Notes: a model not told the origin generated them from the sequence alone. A DNA stretch of 48,808 bases from Planctomycetaceae bacterium (GCA_021372005.1 JAJFVC010000104.1:1-48808); one strand, 5' to 3'; shown: positions 1-8,719, numbered from the stretch's first letter. A program made the numbers and translations.

Positions 1-56
1 GTTGTCAGCGGGTCTTTGGGGTTGACTGGGGCGAGTCGCTTTTTGGGGCGGCCGCC

Positions 57-1214
57 TTACTCCGACGCTTCCAATCGCAACGGCACTTGAACCTGCTGGC
101 CGTTGCGAATCACGGTGACCGCGACCACGTCGCCCGGTTGCTTTACGTCGATGGCATCGGCGAGGTCGTCGAAGGTTTTGATCGGGCGTCCATCGACCGC
201 TACGATCAGGTCGGCCGCAGAACGATCGACCGTTTGATATTCTACGGTGAACGGGCCTTGCTGTTTCTTTTCCTTTTTGATGCGCCAGCCTTGCAGACCG
301 GCTCGTTCGGCTGGGCCGCGCGGCGTCAGGACGGCGATCATCAGCCCGTGATCGGTGGGATACGTCTTCAAGATGCCCGCCTCGGGCCGTCGCACCCGCC
401 CGTTTTGAATCAACTGGGGCACGACTCGGGCAATCGTGTTGACGGGAATCGCAAACGCCACGCCTGCACTCTCGCCGGTCTTGCTGGCGATGGCCGTATT
501 CATGCCGATCAACAGGGCGTGGGTGTCCAGCAGCGGGCCGCCGGAGTTGCCCGGATTGATCGCCGCGTCCAACTGGATGATCGACTTCAGACTGCGACGT
601 CCGCGACGCCCCGGCAGCGAACGATTCAGGCTGGAGATGATGCCCGTGGCCAGCGTGCGTTCCAGGCCGAAGGGGTTGCCGATCGCAAAGACCCGCTGAC
701 CGACCATCAAATTGCTGGAGCTTCCGAAAGTGACCGGGTAGAGCGATTCGACCGGGGCGTCGATTTTCAGCACCGCGACGTCAGTTTGCGGATCGCCGCC
801 GATCAACCGAGCGTCGTAACTTTTGCCGTCAAACAGCGTCACGTGAATCTCCTTCGCCCCTTCGACCACGTGGAAGTTGGTGACCACATGGCCCAAGCGA
901 TCGAGGACGGCGCCGCTGCCCTCGCCCTCCGAAACCACATCGATCAGCGGGATGAGGGTTCCTGAGACTCCTCGTGTATTAATGTTCACGACGCTGCGGT
1001 TTACCTGTTGGTAGACCATTACGTTGACACGTTCTTCAGGCGTCAACGAGTCGAACAGCGGCTGCGGAATGTTGGAGGTTGGGGCCTGTACCGCGGACGG
1101 CGTCGGTTCTTGAGCGACCGATTGCGTTGTGGAAGGCCACCAATTGTGGCGTCCGAAGGCCGCCAAACCGCCTAGCAAGGCCGACAACATACACAACAAG
1201 ACCGCTCTTTTCAT
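57..1214 (-). CDS. HtrA/Deg-family trypsin-like serine protease with one PDZ domain
   Basis: Secreted quality-control protease of 385 residues. A basic start and hydrophobic stretch at residues 3-20 form a signal peptide or anchor, followed by a Pro/Thr/Gln-rich linker. The S1C protease domain spans about residues 65-265 with a complete triad: His115 in TNFHVVEG, Asp145 in DPQTDVAVLK and Ser224 in NPGNSGGPL. A single PDZ domain fills residues 275-383 and contains a charged insertion near residues 311-333 (KKEKKQQ). Classical DegP has two PDZ domains, so this is closer to DegS or short HtrA forms. The start has a Shine-Dalgarno-like GAAGGG five bases upstream. The gene is divergent from the chimeric secretin-related gene at 1607. 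The family is secure; the substrate is unknown. Confidence 0.93.
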   Translation of the reverse strand: MKRAVLLCMLSALLGGLAAFGRHNWWPSTTQSVAQEPTPSAVQAPTSNIPQPLFDSLTPEERVNVMVYQQVNRSVVNINTRGVSGTLIPLIDVVSEGEGSGAVLDRLGHVVTNFHVVEGAKEIHVTLFDGKSYDARLIGGDPQTDVAVLKIDAPVESLYPVTFGSSSNLMVGQRVFAIGNPFGLERTLATGIISSLNRSLPGRRGRRSLKSIIQLDAAINPGNSGGPLLDTHALLIGMNTAIASKTGESAGVAFAIPVNTIARVVPQLIQNGRVRRPEAGILKTYPTDHGLMIAVLTPRGPAERAGLQGWRIKKEKKQQGPFTVEYQTVDRSAADLIVAVDGRPIKTFDDLADAIDVKQPGDVVAVTVIRNGQQVQVPLRLEASE

Positions 1215-1257
1215 AAAAACCCTTCCCTCAAACCAGGTTGGCCGGTCGGAACCGTTG

Positions 1258-1286
1258 AGTATATCCGTGTCTGACGGGAATTTCGA
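1258..1286 (-). promoter_or_regulatory. Candidate sigma-70 promoter of the HtrA-like protease
   Basis: On the minus strand, TCGAAA (1281-1286) and TATACT (1258-1263) are separated by 17 bases. The -10 matches consensus at 5/6 and the -35 at 4/6. The predicted transcription start lies about 35 bases before the protease ATG. Read by eye. Confidence 0.45.
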
Positions 1287-1458
1287 GTCCGCGGGGGGCG
1301 TCTTCGACGGTTTCGGAGGTTGGATTTTTTTGTGATTTTTTGGCGTTTTTTTCGCGTGGGCCGTTTTCTGGACTACACTTCAGAGGGGTGTTGTGTTTCA
1401 CGGCTATCCTGGGTACAAGCAAAATATCGGGGAATAGGTCAGGGGATGGGGATTTTGG

Positions 1459-1488
1459 TTGGCAAAATGCAAAATGGTTGATTAGAAT
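1459..1488 (+). promoter_or_regulatory. Candidate sigma-70 promoter of the 1607 gene
   Basis: TTGGCA (1459-1464) and TAGAAT (1483-1488) are separated by 18 bases, each 5/6 to consensus. The predicted start near 1495 would give a leader of about 110 nt. A weaker alternative is TACACT at 1374-1379 with a poor -35. The rest of the 392-base divergent gap (1215-1606) shows nothing else I can name. Confidence 0.5.
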
Positions 1489-1532
1489 AACTAGAGCCGA
1501 CTCTTCTATTTTGGAGGGTTGGGTAATCCTGT

Positions 1533-1588
1533 GTGTCCGGAGGCCGCTACGGAACACGGCCATCCTGGGCATGCAACCTTCGTAGGTT
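1533..1588 (+). other. Structured leader upstream of the 1607 gene (two hairpins)
   Basis: Two inverted repeats lie between the predicted start and the ATG. GTGTCCG (1533-1539) pairs with CGGAACAC (1550-1557) with a one-base bulge. AACCT (1575-1579) pairs with AGGTT (1584-1588) around a TCGT tetraloop. The second hairpin ends five bases before the Shine-Dalgarno (GGAGAAG, 1593-1599). I could not match it to a known riboswitch. Confidence 0.25.
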
Positions 1589-1606
1589 CGCCGGAGAAGT
1601 GAAATT

Positions 1607-4600
1607 ATGTCGAAGAGTATTCTCGTCCGAGGCATCGTCCTTTCGGTGATGGTCGCTGTCGGTGGACTGGTTTCCGCCTATGCGCGGGGCGCCGATTCGA
1701 GCCCGATCGCCGCGACGATGGAGACGTTCTCTCATCCGGAAGGCGTTAGTTACTTTGCGTTGACTCTGAAACCGACGGCGGTCGTTCCGGCGGCGAGTTC
1801 TCACGATGTGGTGATTTTGTTCAATACCGCGGCGGGCCAGGTGGGCGCGTCGCGTGACAAGGCGATCCAAGCGCTCCGAAGCGCGCTGGCCGCGATGCCC
1901 GAGGGCGACCGCGTTCAACTGATGGCCGCCGACTTGGATTGTGTTCCGCTGACGAAGACGTTTGTTGCGCCGAAGGGCAAGGAGATCGATCAGGCGTTGG
2001 CTGCGTTGGAGGCTCGCACGCCGTTGGGCGCCGCCGACGTTGAAAAGTCGATTGCCACAGTGGCTGCCGCCTTGGCTGCCGACACGAAGAATCAGCAGGC
2101 GATCGTGTACATCGGCGACGGTCGCAGCGCCGCCAAGCTGGTTGGCACGGAACCGTTCGCCAAGCTGGTGCAAGCTTTGACGAAGGCGAAGATTCCGGTT
2201 TCGAGCTACATCATCGGCGATCGAATTGATTTCCAGTTGCCCGGTGCGTTGGCCGTTCAGACCGGCGGCGCGGTCATCGTCGACAAGCCGACGTTGGACG
2301 CGGCCGAGGCGGGTCGTCAGTTGGCCGCCGCTCTCGACGTGCCGGTCTTGTGGATTGACTCCGTCGGCTATCCGTCCGCCATGACCGAGGTGCTTCCGAA
2401 ACAGTTGCCTCCGTTGCGCGGCGACCGCGAGACGGTGGTGCTTGGCACATTTAAGGGCAAGGGACCGTTCCAAGTGCAGATCGCCGCGACCGGCGCCGGC
2501 GGTCAGCAGAAGTTCGACTTCGCCGTGTCGCCCAAACCTTCGGACGACAGCAACGCCTACTTGGCCACGCTGGTTCAAGCGGCTCGGAAAGACGGTGGAC
2601 TGACGATGCCGTTGGTCGGCGCAGCCAGCCTGACCGAGGTCCAGCAGGCGATCGGCGCGGGGCTGAACAGTCTCGGGGCGTTGGCTCGCCAGGCGTTGGC
2701 CGCCGGCAACCTCGACAGCGCCAAACAATTGGCCGCCGAGTTGCTTCGCCGCGATCCGAACTCTCCGGAAGCGAAGGCGTTGACCGGCGCGATCGCCAAA
2801 CAGGCGTCCGGCGCGGCGCCGAAGCCCGAGAAGAAGGCCGCGTTGAAGGCGCCTGTTGCGGCGCCCGCTGCGGTTCCGGCCGCCAAACGGGCCGGCGACG
2901 CCGACGATCTGAATTTGGTGGGCCCCGGCGCGGCCGAGCCCCCGGCGGGCACGATGACCGAACAGTTTGAGCACGACCGCCGTGTGGTGGCGCAGATGAT
3001 TCAGGCTCAAGTGCGCAACACCGCCGAGGACGCTCGCAAACTGATGAGCACCGATCCGGACCTGGCTGCACAGAATCTGAAGCTAATGCTGGAGACGGTG
3101 CGGCGGTCGGAGGATTTGTCGCCCGAGTCCCGCGACCAGTACGCCAAAACGTTGGAAACCGCGATCCGCGAGGCTTCTCGTCGCAAGATTGAGGTGGACC
3201 ACGCCAGGCAACAGCGTCTCGAGGCCATGGCGGCGGGCAAAGAGCAGGAGCGCATTGCCAACGACCTGTTGCGCAATCAGATGAAAGTCAAGCAGTTGAT
3301 GGAGCGGTTTGACTCGCTGATGCAGGAGGGCCGCTACCGCAAAGCCGACGAAGAGGCCGCGGCCGAGGCTCAAAAGACTTTGCCGGACAGCCCGGTCCCG
3401 ACGTTGGCTTCCGAGTACGCTCGCGTGGCCGGAAACTACAATTTCGCCGTGACGAAGCGGCTCGAACGCGAAAAGAACCTGATGGAAGTGTTCAACCAGG
3501 TCGAGAAATCGGCGGTTCCGTTCCCGGACGATCCGCCGATCGTCTATCCGGACGCCGAGGTGTGGCGGGATCTGACGGTGCGTCGCAAGGCCAAATACAG
3601 TTCGGTGGATCTGTCCAATCCGAGCGCGGCGGAGCGCAAGATTCAAGACGCGTTGAAGTCGAAGACCAAGATGGAGTTCGTCGACACGCCGCTGAACGAA
3701 GTGATCGACTTCCTGAAGGATTATCACGGCATTGAAATCCAGTTGGACAACCGCGTGCTCCAAGATGCGAGCATCGAAGTCACGACGCCGGTGACCAAAA
3801 ATCTCGAAGGCATTACGTTGCGTTCGGCGTTGCGGCTGTTGCTGAAGGATTTGGGGCTGACCTATGTCGTTGAGAATGAAGTGCTTTTGATTACCACGCC
3901 CGAGGAAGCCGACAATCGTCTGAGCACGAGAGTCTACCCGGTGGCCGATCTGGTGATCCCGATCGTAACGCCGTCGATGGGCGGCGGCATGGGCGGCGGC
4001 ATGGGCGGCGGCATGGGCGGCGGCATGGGCGGCGGCATGGGCGGCGGCATGGGCGGCGGCATGGGCGGCGGCAGCGGCGGCATGGGCATGTTCAACGTCC
4101 AAGACCTCCTCCAACGCGCCCAAGCCAATCAAGCGGCCGGCTATCAGCAGTTCCAAGCCTTTTCCGTCAAGGACGACTTGAGCGTTCCCGCCAAGTCTGA
4201 GTCGAGCACGGCTGCGACGAAAAAAGCCGACTCCTCGGCCGCGTCGTCCAAAGATCCGCCTGTCGCGATTCCGTTGGACGCCATCGGAAACGCCAAGCCC
4301 AATGTCTATTGGGAACAGTATTTCTCGACCAACGAGCCGCAAGCCGCGGCCGTCCGCGAAACGGTTCGCCAGTTGATGGGTCAGCGGAAATTCGACCACG
4401 TCGTCGGTCTGATCAACGCCGCCTTGCGACACCGTCAGGGCCAACCGTGGATGTATGAAGCGCTGGCCTTGGCGCTGGACGCGGCGGGCCAACCGAAATC
4501 CGAACTGGAGCGGGCCGTCATGTCCGCCGTCGATTTCGCCAACACGCCAAACGATCTCATGTACATCGGCGCCTATTTGTCTCAGGCGGGGCTGCACCAA

Positions 4601-5680
4601 CGCGCCCTGCAAGTGTACCGACAGGTCGCCGCCATCGACCCGACGCGATCCGAGCCGTACATGCTCGGGCTGCGGGCCGCCCGAACGCTCGACGATCTGG
4701 AAGGGCTGAAATGGGCAAGCCTCGGCATCGCTGGTCAGGCGTGGCCCAAAGAACAAAACGACGTGTGGCAAGCCGGCATCGGCGTCGCCCACGAAGTCGT
4801 CGAACGGCTTCGCAAAGCGGGCCGCACCGAGGAGGCCGATAAATTTCAAACGGCCTTGAAGCAAGCCATCGCCCGCGACTGCGTGGCCATCGTCACCTGG
4901 ACCGGCGACGCCGACGTCGACGTGCTGGTCGAGGAGCCCAGCGGAGCGGTCTGCTCGCTGCGTAATCCGCGCACCACGGCCGGCGGCCTCATGTTGGGCG
5001 ACGCCCTCTCGCAAACCGGTCACGACAACTACGGCGCCCACAGCGAAGTCTACGCCTGCCCGAAGGGCTTTAGCGGCACGTACCGCCTGTTGGTGCGACG
5101 CGTCTGGGGTACGCTCACGTCCGACAAGGTGAACGTCGAAGTGATCACCCACTTCCGCGGCGAGAAAACGGCCAGCATCCGCAAGAACATCTCTTTGAAC
5201 AAAAACGAAGCCATGGTGATCTTCGAGTTGGCCGACGGCCGGCGAACCGAGTCGCTCCGCGAGCAGCAAGTCGCCAATGCCGCCAGCAACCAACTCGCCG
5301 TGAACCAGCAAGCTCTGACGCTGACCCAAAAAATCAACTCCGCCGTAAGTCCGTTGGCCATGCAAGATGCGTCGGAATCACAAGAGAACGCCGCATATAT
5401 GGCTGCTGCCATTCGATCAGGCAAGTATCCCTATCTCAACGGCGGCGCCGTTGGCTATCAACCGGTAATCACGTTTATTCCTGCAGGAACGAACGTGGCC
5501 TATCAAGCAGTTGTCTCGGCCGATCGCCGGTATGTCCGATGCACGATCTCTCCGAACGGCAATGCGTCGGGAATGTTCCAAGCAATCGGGAATGTCAGCA
5601 CCTACAATTTCGTCACTGGTTCAAGCAGCACCAGCAGTGGAGGCGGCTCGTCGGGCTACAGCGGCGGCGGCAGTTTCTGA
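1607..5680 (+). CDS. Chimeric secretin-related envelope protein: vWA, N0/STN, TPR-like, DUF2135-like, secretin fragment
   Basis: Exported 1357-residue protein of unknown role. Order of parts: signal peptide (1-28); vWA-like fold at about 65-222 (VVILFNTAAG, AIVYIGDG); Ala/Lys linker; helical coiled region (440-660); secretin N0/STN domain at about 679-770 (FVDTPLNEVIDFL, LRLLLKDLGLTYVV); Met-Gly-Gly-Gly repeats (791-822); TPR-like helices (900-1085); a DUF2135-like beta domain at about 1093-1190 (VTWTGDADVDVLVEEPSG); and a C-terminal patch (1284-1338) matching an internal piece of the secretin encoded at 23840. The helical and N0 parts are also paralogous to that secretin (for example YPVADLVIPI against YNVADLVIPI). 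No complete secretin barrel is visible, so it probably does not form a pore alone. The end is Gly/Ser-rich. GGAGAAG precedes the ATG. Confidence 0.85.
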   Translation: MSKSILVRGIVLSVMVAVGGLVSAYARGADSSPIAATMETFSHPEGVSYFALTLKPTAVVPAASSHDVVILFNTAAGQVGASRDKAIQALRSALAAMPEGDRVQLMAADLDCVPLTKTFVAPKGKEIDQALAALEARTPLGAADVEKSIATVAAALAADTKNQQAIVYIGDGRSAAKLVGTEPFAKLVQALTKAKIPVSSYIIGDRIDFQLPGALAVQTGGAVIVDKPTLDAAEAGRQLAAALDVPVLWIDSVGYPSAMTEVLPKQLPPLRGDRETVVLGTFKGKGPFQVQIAATGAGGQQKFDFAVSPKPSDDSNAYLATLVQAARKDGGLTMPLVGAASLTEVQQAIGAGLNSLGALARQALAAGNLDSAKQLAAELLRRDPNSPEAKALTGAIAKQASGAAPKPEKKAALKAPVAAPAAVPAAKRAGDADDLNLVGPGAAEPPAGTMTEQFEHDRRVVAQMIQAQVRNTAEDARKLMSTDPDLAAQNLKLMLETVRRSEDLSPESRDQYAKTLETAIREASRRKIEVDHARQQRLEAMAAGKEQERIANDLLRNQMKVKQLMERFDSLMQEGRYRKADEEAAAEAQKTLPDSPVPTLASEYARVAGNYNFAVTKRLEREKNLMEVFNQVEKSAVPFPDDPPIVYPDAEVWRDLTVRRKAKYSSVDLSNPSAAERKIQDALKSKTKMEFVDTPLNEVIDFLKDYHGIEIQLDNRVLQDASIEVTTPVTKNLEGITLRSALRLLLKDLGLTYVVENEVLLITTPEEADNRLSTRVYPVADLVIPIVTPSMGGGMGGGMGGGMGGGMGGGMGGGMGGGMGGGSGGMGMFNVQDLLQRAQANQAAGYQQFQAFSVKDDLSVPAKSESSTAATKKADSSAASSKDPPVAIPLDAIGNAKPNVYWEQYFSTNEPQAAAVRETVRQLMGQRKFDHVVGLINAALRHRQGQPWMYEALALALDAAGQPKSELERAVMSAVDFANTPNDLMYIGAYLSQAGLHQRALQVYRQVAAIDPTRSEPYMLGLRAARTLDDLEGLKWASLGIAGQAWPKEQNDVWQAGIGVAHEVVERLRKAGRTEEADKFQTALKQAIARDCVAIVTWTGDADVDVLVEEPSGAVCSLRNPRTTAGGLMLGDALSQTGHDNYGAHSEVYACPKGFSGTYRLLVRRVWGTLTSDKVNVEVITHFRGEKTASIRKNISLNKNEAMVIFELADGRRTESLREQQVANAASNQLAVNQQALTLTQKINSAVSPLAMQDASESQENAAYMAAAIRSGKYPYLNGGAVGYQPVITFIPAGTNVAYQAVVSADRRYVRCTISPNGNASGMFQAIGNVSTYNFVTGSSSTSSGGGSSGYSGGGSF
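3977..4072 (+). repeat. Eight perfect 12-bp tandem repeats encoding Met-Gly-Gly-Gly
   Basis: The unit ATGGGCGGCGGC is repeated eight times without a mismatch, in frame in the 1607 gene, then degenerates into a Ser-Gly-Gly-Met tail. The 12-base period keeps the frame whatever the copy number, so length may vary between strains. The encoded segment is a flexible Gly linker just after the N0 domain. Confidence 0.95.
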
Positions 5681-5740
5681 CCCCAACGCCACTGTTCCAA
5701 TGCCTGATCGATCGGCAATCCCCGGCTTGGGAGTTCCGTC

Positions 5741-7651
5741 GTGTCGAAGCCGCGCGAACGCTGTAATCCTGTGGAACGCTCGAAAAGTTTGGCGGATTCC
5801 AGTCGAACGGAAGAATCGAAAGCCCCAAGACGACTCGCAGCAGCGACCGTTTGCGGCCTCCTGTTGCTCGCCGTCGTTCTGACGTTCAGCCGCACGATCG
5901 CCGGTGACTTCATCATCCTCGACGACGACGTCTGCGTGTCCGAGAACCCTTGGGTCGCCCAAGGCCCGACCGCCTCGTCGCTGGGCTGGGCCTTCACCAA
6001 CCGTCTGGTCGGCAATTGGGATCCGCTGACGTGGATTTCCCACATGATCGATTGGCGGCTTTTCGGCTCCTGGGCCGGCGGCCACCATCTGGTCAACGTG
6101 CTGTTGCACGCAGCCACCGCCGTGTTGCTGTTTTTCGTGCTGCGATCGATGACCGACCAACTTTGGCCCGCCGCACTGGCCGCCGCCCTTTGGGCCGTCC
6201 ATCCCCTGCGCGTCGAGTCAGTCGCCTGGGTCACCGAACGCAAGGACGTGCTCAGCGGCCTGTTCTTCGCCTTGACGCTCTGGGCCTATGCCCGCTACGT
6301 CCGACAACGGTCGATCGCCCGCTATGGGTTGCTGATGATTCTTTTCACAGCCGGCCTGATGTCCAAGCCCATGCTGGCCACCGTGCCCGGCGTGCTTCTG
6401 TTGCTCGACTACTGGCCGCTGAGCAGGGTGAGGAGGGGAGAGGGGAGGAGTGAAAAACAGGATGGAAAATTTCCTGCGGGACTCTTCCTGGTGTTGCTCG
6501 AAAAACTTCCGCTCCTGCTGCCGGTGATCGCTTGCACCGTCGTGACGATCTGGGCCCAACATTCCGTCGAATACGAATATGGATCATGGTCGTGGCGAAT
6601 CGGCAACGCCGCGATTTCCTACGTCGTCTACTTGCGGCAATTCTTCTGGCCTGTCGACTTGGCGTCGTTGTACATGCGTCGTCCACCGATCTTGCCGCTT
6701 TGGCAAGTCTGGGGATCCGTCGCCCTGCTGGCCGTGATCTCCGGATTCGTCGGATCGTTGCGACGCCGATGTCCTTATTTGTTGGTCGGTTGGCTCTGGT
6801 ACTTGGGCATGTTGCTGCCGGTCGTCGGATTGGTGCCGTTCGGCAGCCAAGCCCCGGCCGACCGGTTCACCTACCTGCCGCAAGTCGGACTGGCGGTCGC
6901 CGCGGCCTGGACCGTGGCCGATCTGTGTCGCCGGGGACGCGTCCTCCGACGAACTCTCGTCGCCGGATCGGTTCTATCGCTTCTCGTTCTCATGGGCGCG
7001 TCCTATCGGCAGACGTCGTTCTGGCGCGATGGCGAAGCCCATGCGCGACGCAGCTTGGCATGCACGTCGCAGAACTATCGGGCGCACACGATGCTGGGCA
7101 ACGCCTTGGCTCGGCAAGGCCGCACGAACGAAGCCGTGGCCGAGTTCCAAAAGGCCTTGGCCATCAAACCCGACTTTGCCGACGCCTCCTACAATCTGGG
7201 CGTCGCGGCCGCCGCGCAGGGTCGGCCCGATCGCGCGATCTTCTATTATCGCGAAGCCATCGCCGCCAACCCGGACCACGCCAACGCCCACAACAATCTC
7301 GGCGCCGCGCTGATGCAGTTCGGCCGGATCGACGAGGCCCTGAAACACTGCCAAGCGGCCCTCGAAGCCAACCCGGAATTGTCCGAGGCCTATTTTAATC
7401 TCGGCAACGCGATGTTCCTCTATCGCCGACTCGACAAGGCCGAGACAAGCTACCGAAAAGCCATCGTCATTCGGCCCAACTACGCCGAAGCCTGGTACAA
7501 TCTCGGCCTCGTCTTCGAGCAACAAGGGCAACCGGATCGAGCGGCCGAGTGTTTCCGCGATGCGCTTCGGTTGCGGCACGACTTCCGTGAAGTCCGCGCA
7601 AGTCTCAACGAGCTCGAACGAAAGCAGGGCCTGGACCACCGCAACCCATGA
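5741..7651 (+). CDS. TMTC-like multi-pass membrane glycosyltransferase (GT-C type) with C-terminal TPRs
   Basis: Predicted lipid-linked-sugar-dependent glycosyltransferase of 636 residues. About ten hydrophobic segments occupy residues 30-430. The first outer loop carries an acidic motif (ILDDDVCVSENPW), typical of the catalytic Asp pair of GT-C enzymes, and HPLRVESVAWVTERKDVL is characteristic of this TPR-linked family. About five TPRs fill residues 446-617 (for example NAHNNLGAALMQFGRIDEAL). The start is GTG with GGGAG seven bases upstream. It lies 60 bases after the 1607 gene on the same strand, so co-transcription is possible. A purine-rich in-frame insert (6430-6450) encodes part of the loop after DYWPLSRV. 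It is convergent with tsaD 14 bases away. Acceptor and sugar are unknown. Confidence 0.85.
   Translation: MSKPRERCNPVERSKSLADSSRTEESKAPRRLAAATVCGLLLLAVVLTFSRTIAGDFIILDDDVCVSENPWVAQGPTASSLGWAFTNRLVGNWDPLTWISHMIDWRLFGSWAGGHHLVNVLLHAATAVLLFFVLRSMTDQLWPAALAAALWAVHPLRVESVAWVTERKDVLSGLFFALTLWAYARYVRQRSIARYGLLMILFTAGLMSKPMLATVPGVLLLLDYWPLSRVRRGEGRSEKQDGKFPAGLFLVLLEKLPLLLPVIACTVVTIWAQHSVEYEYGSWSWRIGNAAISYVVYLRQFFWPVDLASLYMRRPPILPLWQVWGSVALLAVISGFVGSLRRRCPYLLVGWLWYLGMLLPVVGLVPFGSQAPADRFTYLPQVGLAVAAAWTVADLCRRGRVLRRTLVAGSVLSLLVLMGASYRQTSFWRDGEAHARRSLACTSQNYRAHTMLGNALARQGRTNEAVAEFQKALAIKPDFADASYNLGVAAAAQGRPDRAIFYYREAIAANPDHANAHNNLGAALMQFGRIDEALKHCQAALEANPELSEAYFNLGNAMFLYRRLDKAETSYRKAIVIRPNYAEAWYNLGLVFEQQGQPDRAAECFRDALRLRHDFREVRASLNELERKQGLDHRNP
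6430..6450 (+). repeat. G-rich purine repeat inside the glycosyltransferase gene
   Basis: A run built from GGGGAG/GAGG units sits in frame in a loop-coding segment and encodes an Arg/Gly/Glu-rich stretch (RRGEGRSE). The same unit recurs at 7974-8000, and related G-rich tracts lie at 14433-14458 and 46190-46212. Confidence 0.6.
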
Positions 7652-7665
7652 ACGCGGGTTTCCGA

Positions 7666-8718
7666 TCAGTGCGGCTTTCGGAGCACGCCGGGATAGACGT
7701 CCAAGTCGAGGTCCTCGGTCAATCCGGCCTTCCACCGTTCGACGGCGATCGCGCCCATCACGGCGTTGTCCGTGCATAACCGCGTCGGCGCGATCTGCAA
7801 CTCGACGCCGTTCCGCCCAGACTCTTCGTGCAGCCGTTCTCGCAGTCGGGCGTTGGCCGCCACGCCGCCCCCGACGCACAAGTTTTTCATCCCGGTCTGC
7901 CGTAGCGCCGCCATCGCCTTGCCCACCAGGCAGTCGACCACGGCCTCTTGAAAGCTGGCCGCCAGGTCGCAGTGGAGAGGGGAGAGGGGAGAGGGGAGAG
8001 AAGTTTGAGCTTGAGCCTTTCCGCTCCCTGCGATCTTTTCGCCACTCTTTTCGATCGCGTAACGCACGGCGGTTTTCAGACCGCTGAAGCTGAAATCGAG
8101 CCGGTCCTCGCGCAGAAAGGCCCTCGGAAACGCGAAGGCTTTCGGGTTGCCCTGCTCGGCGGCGCGGCTGATCGACGGGCCGCCGGGGTACGGCAGCCCG
8201 AGCATCGCGGCCACTTTGTCGAAAGCTTCGCCGGCCGCGTCGTCGATCGTGCCGCCGAGGAACTCGAAATCGACCGGACCTCGACAGCGATACAAACTAC
8301 TGTGCCCTCCGCTGACGATCAGTCCGATGCAAGGAAAGACGTCGCGTTGGGCCGCCACGCGGCACGCATAGATGTGGGCCTGCAAATGATTGACGGCGAT
8401 CAACGGGATTTGTCGGGCGACGCACAGCGCCTTGGCCGCGGCCAGTCCGACCAGCAGCGAGCCGGCCAGTCCGGGCGTGTTGGCCACCGCCACCGCGCCG
8501 ATTTCCGAGAGGGGCAGCCCGGCCTTGCGCAGGGTTTCGTCAACGACCGGCAGGATTCGCTCGAGATGGGCGCGTGAGGCGATCTCCGGCACCACGCCGC
8601 CAAAACGCTGATGCAACTGATCTTGCGACGCGACCACGGACGCCAGCACGTCGAGCCGATCGTTGACAATCGCCGCGGCGGTTTCGTCGCAGGTGGTTTC
8701 CAGGGTGAGAATGTTCAC
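7666..8718 (-). CDS. tsaD: tRNA N6-threonylcarbamoyladenosine synthase subunit TsaD
   Basis: Catalytic subunit of the universal t6A37 tRNA modification; with TsaB and TsaE it transfers threonylcarbamoyl from TC-AMP to A37 of ANN-decoding tRNAs. It opens with the Kae1/TsaD signature (LETTCDETAAAI). Metal ligands His111 and His115 lie in NHLQAHIY and the C-terminal Asp317 in CTDNAVMGA. The SGGHSSLY and FSGLKTAVRY motifs are intact. The length (350) is slightly above normal because of an insert at about residues 225-250, part of which (SLPSPLSPL) is encoded by the G-rich repeat at 7974-8000. The ATG lies one base after the stop of the upstream S41 protease gene, so the two are very likely coupled. 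Confidence 0.97.
   Translation of the reverse strand: MNILTLETTCDETAAAIVNDRLDVLASVVASQDQLHQRFGGVVPEIASRAHLERILPVVDETLRKAGLPLSEIGAVAVANTPGLAGSLLVGLAAAKALCVARQIPLIAVNHLQAHIYACRVAAQRDVFPCIGLIVSGGHSSLYRCRGPVDFEFLGGTIDDAAGEAFDKVAAMLGLPYPGGPSISRAAEQGNPKAFAFPRAFLREDRLDFSFSGLKTAVRYAIEKSGEKIAGSGKAQAQTSLPSPLSPLHCDLAASFQEAVVDCLVGKAMAALRQTGMKNLCVGGGVAANARLRERLHEESGRNGVELQIAPTRLCTDNAVMGAIAVERWKAGLTEDLDLDVYPGVLRKPH
7974..8000 (-). repeat. G-rich repeat inserted in frame in tsaD
   Basis: On the plus strand this is GGAGAGG repeated at a seven-base period (GGGGAGA units). On the coding strand it reads as CCCCTCT units and encodes Ser/Leu/Pro residues in a surface-loop position just before the conserved DLAASFQEAVVD helix. 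TsaD proteins normally have a short linker here. Confidence 0.7.
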
Positions 8719-8719
8719 G

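Noticed and set aside
1388-1402. 15-mer GTGTT(G/A)TGTTTCACG shared with 44434-44448
   Set aside because: One mismatch over 15 bases is expected by chance several times in a window this size, and the flanks do not match.
3977-4072. Possible CRISPR array
   Set aside because: Direct 12-bp repeats without spacers inside a coding frame; it is a coding minisatellite.
3083-5365. Antisense open frame of 760 codons opposite the chimeric gene
   Set aside because: It contains an Ala-Ala-His repeat that is only the reverse complement of the Gly-Met repeat; no domain is visible.
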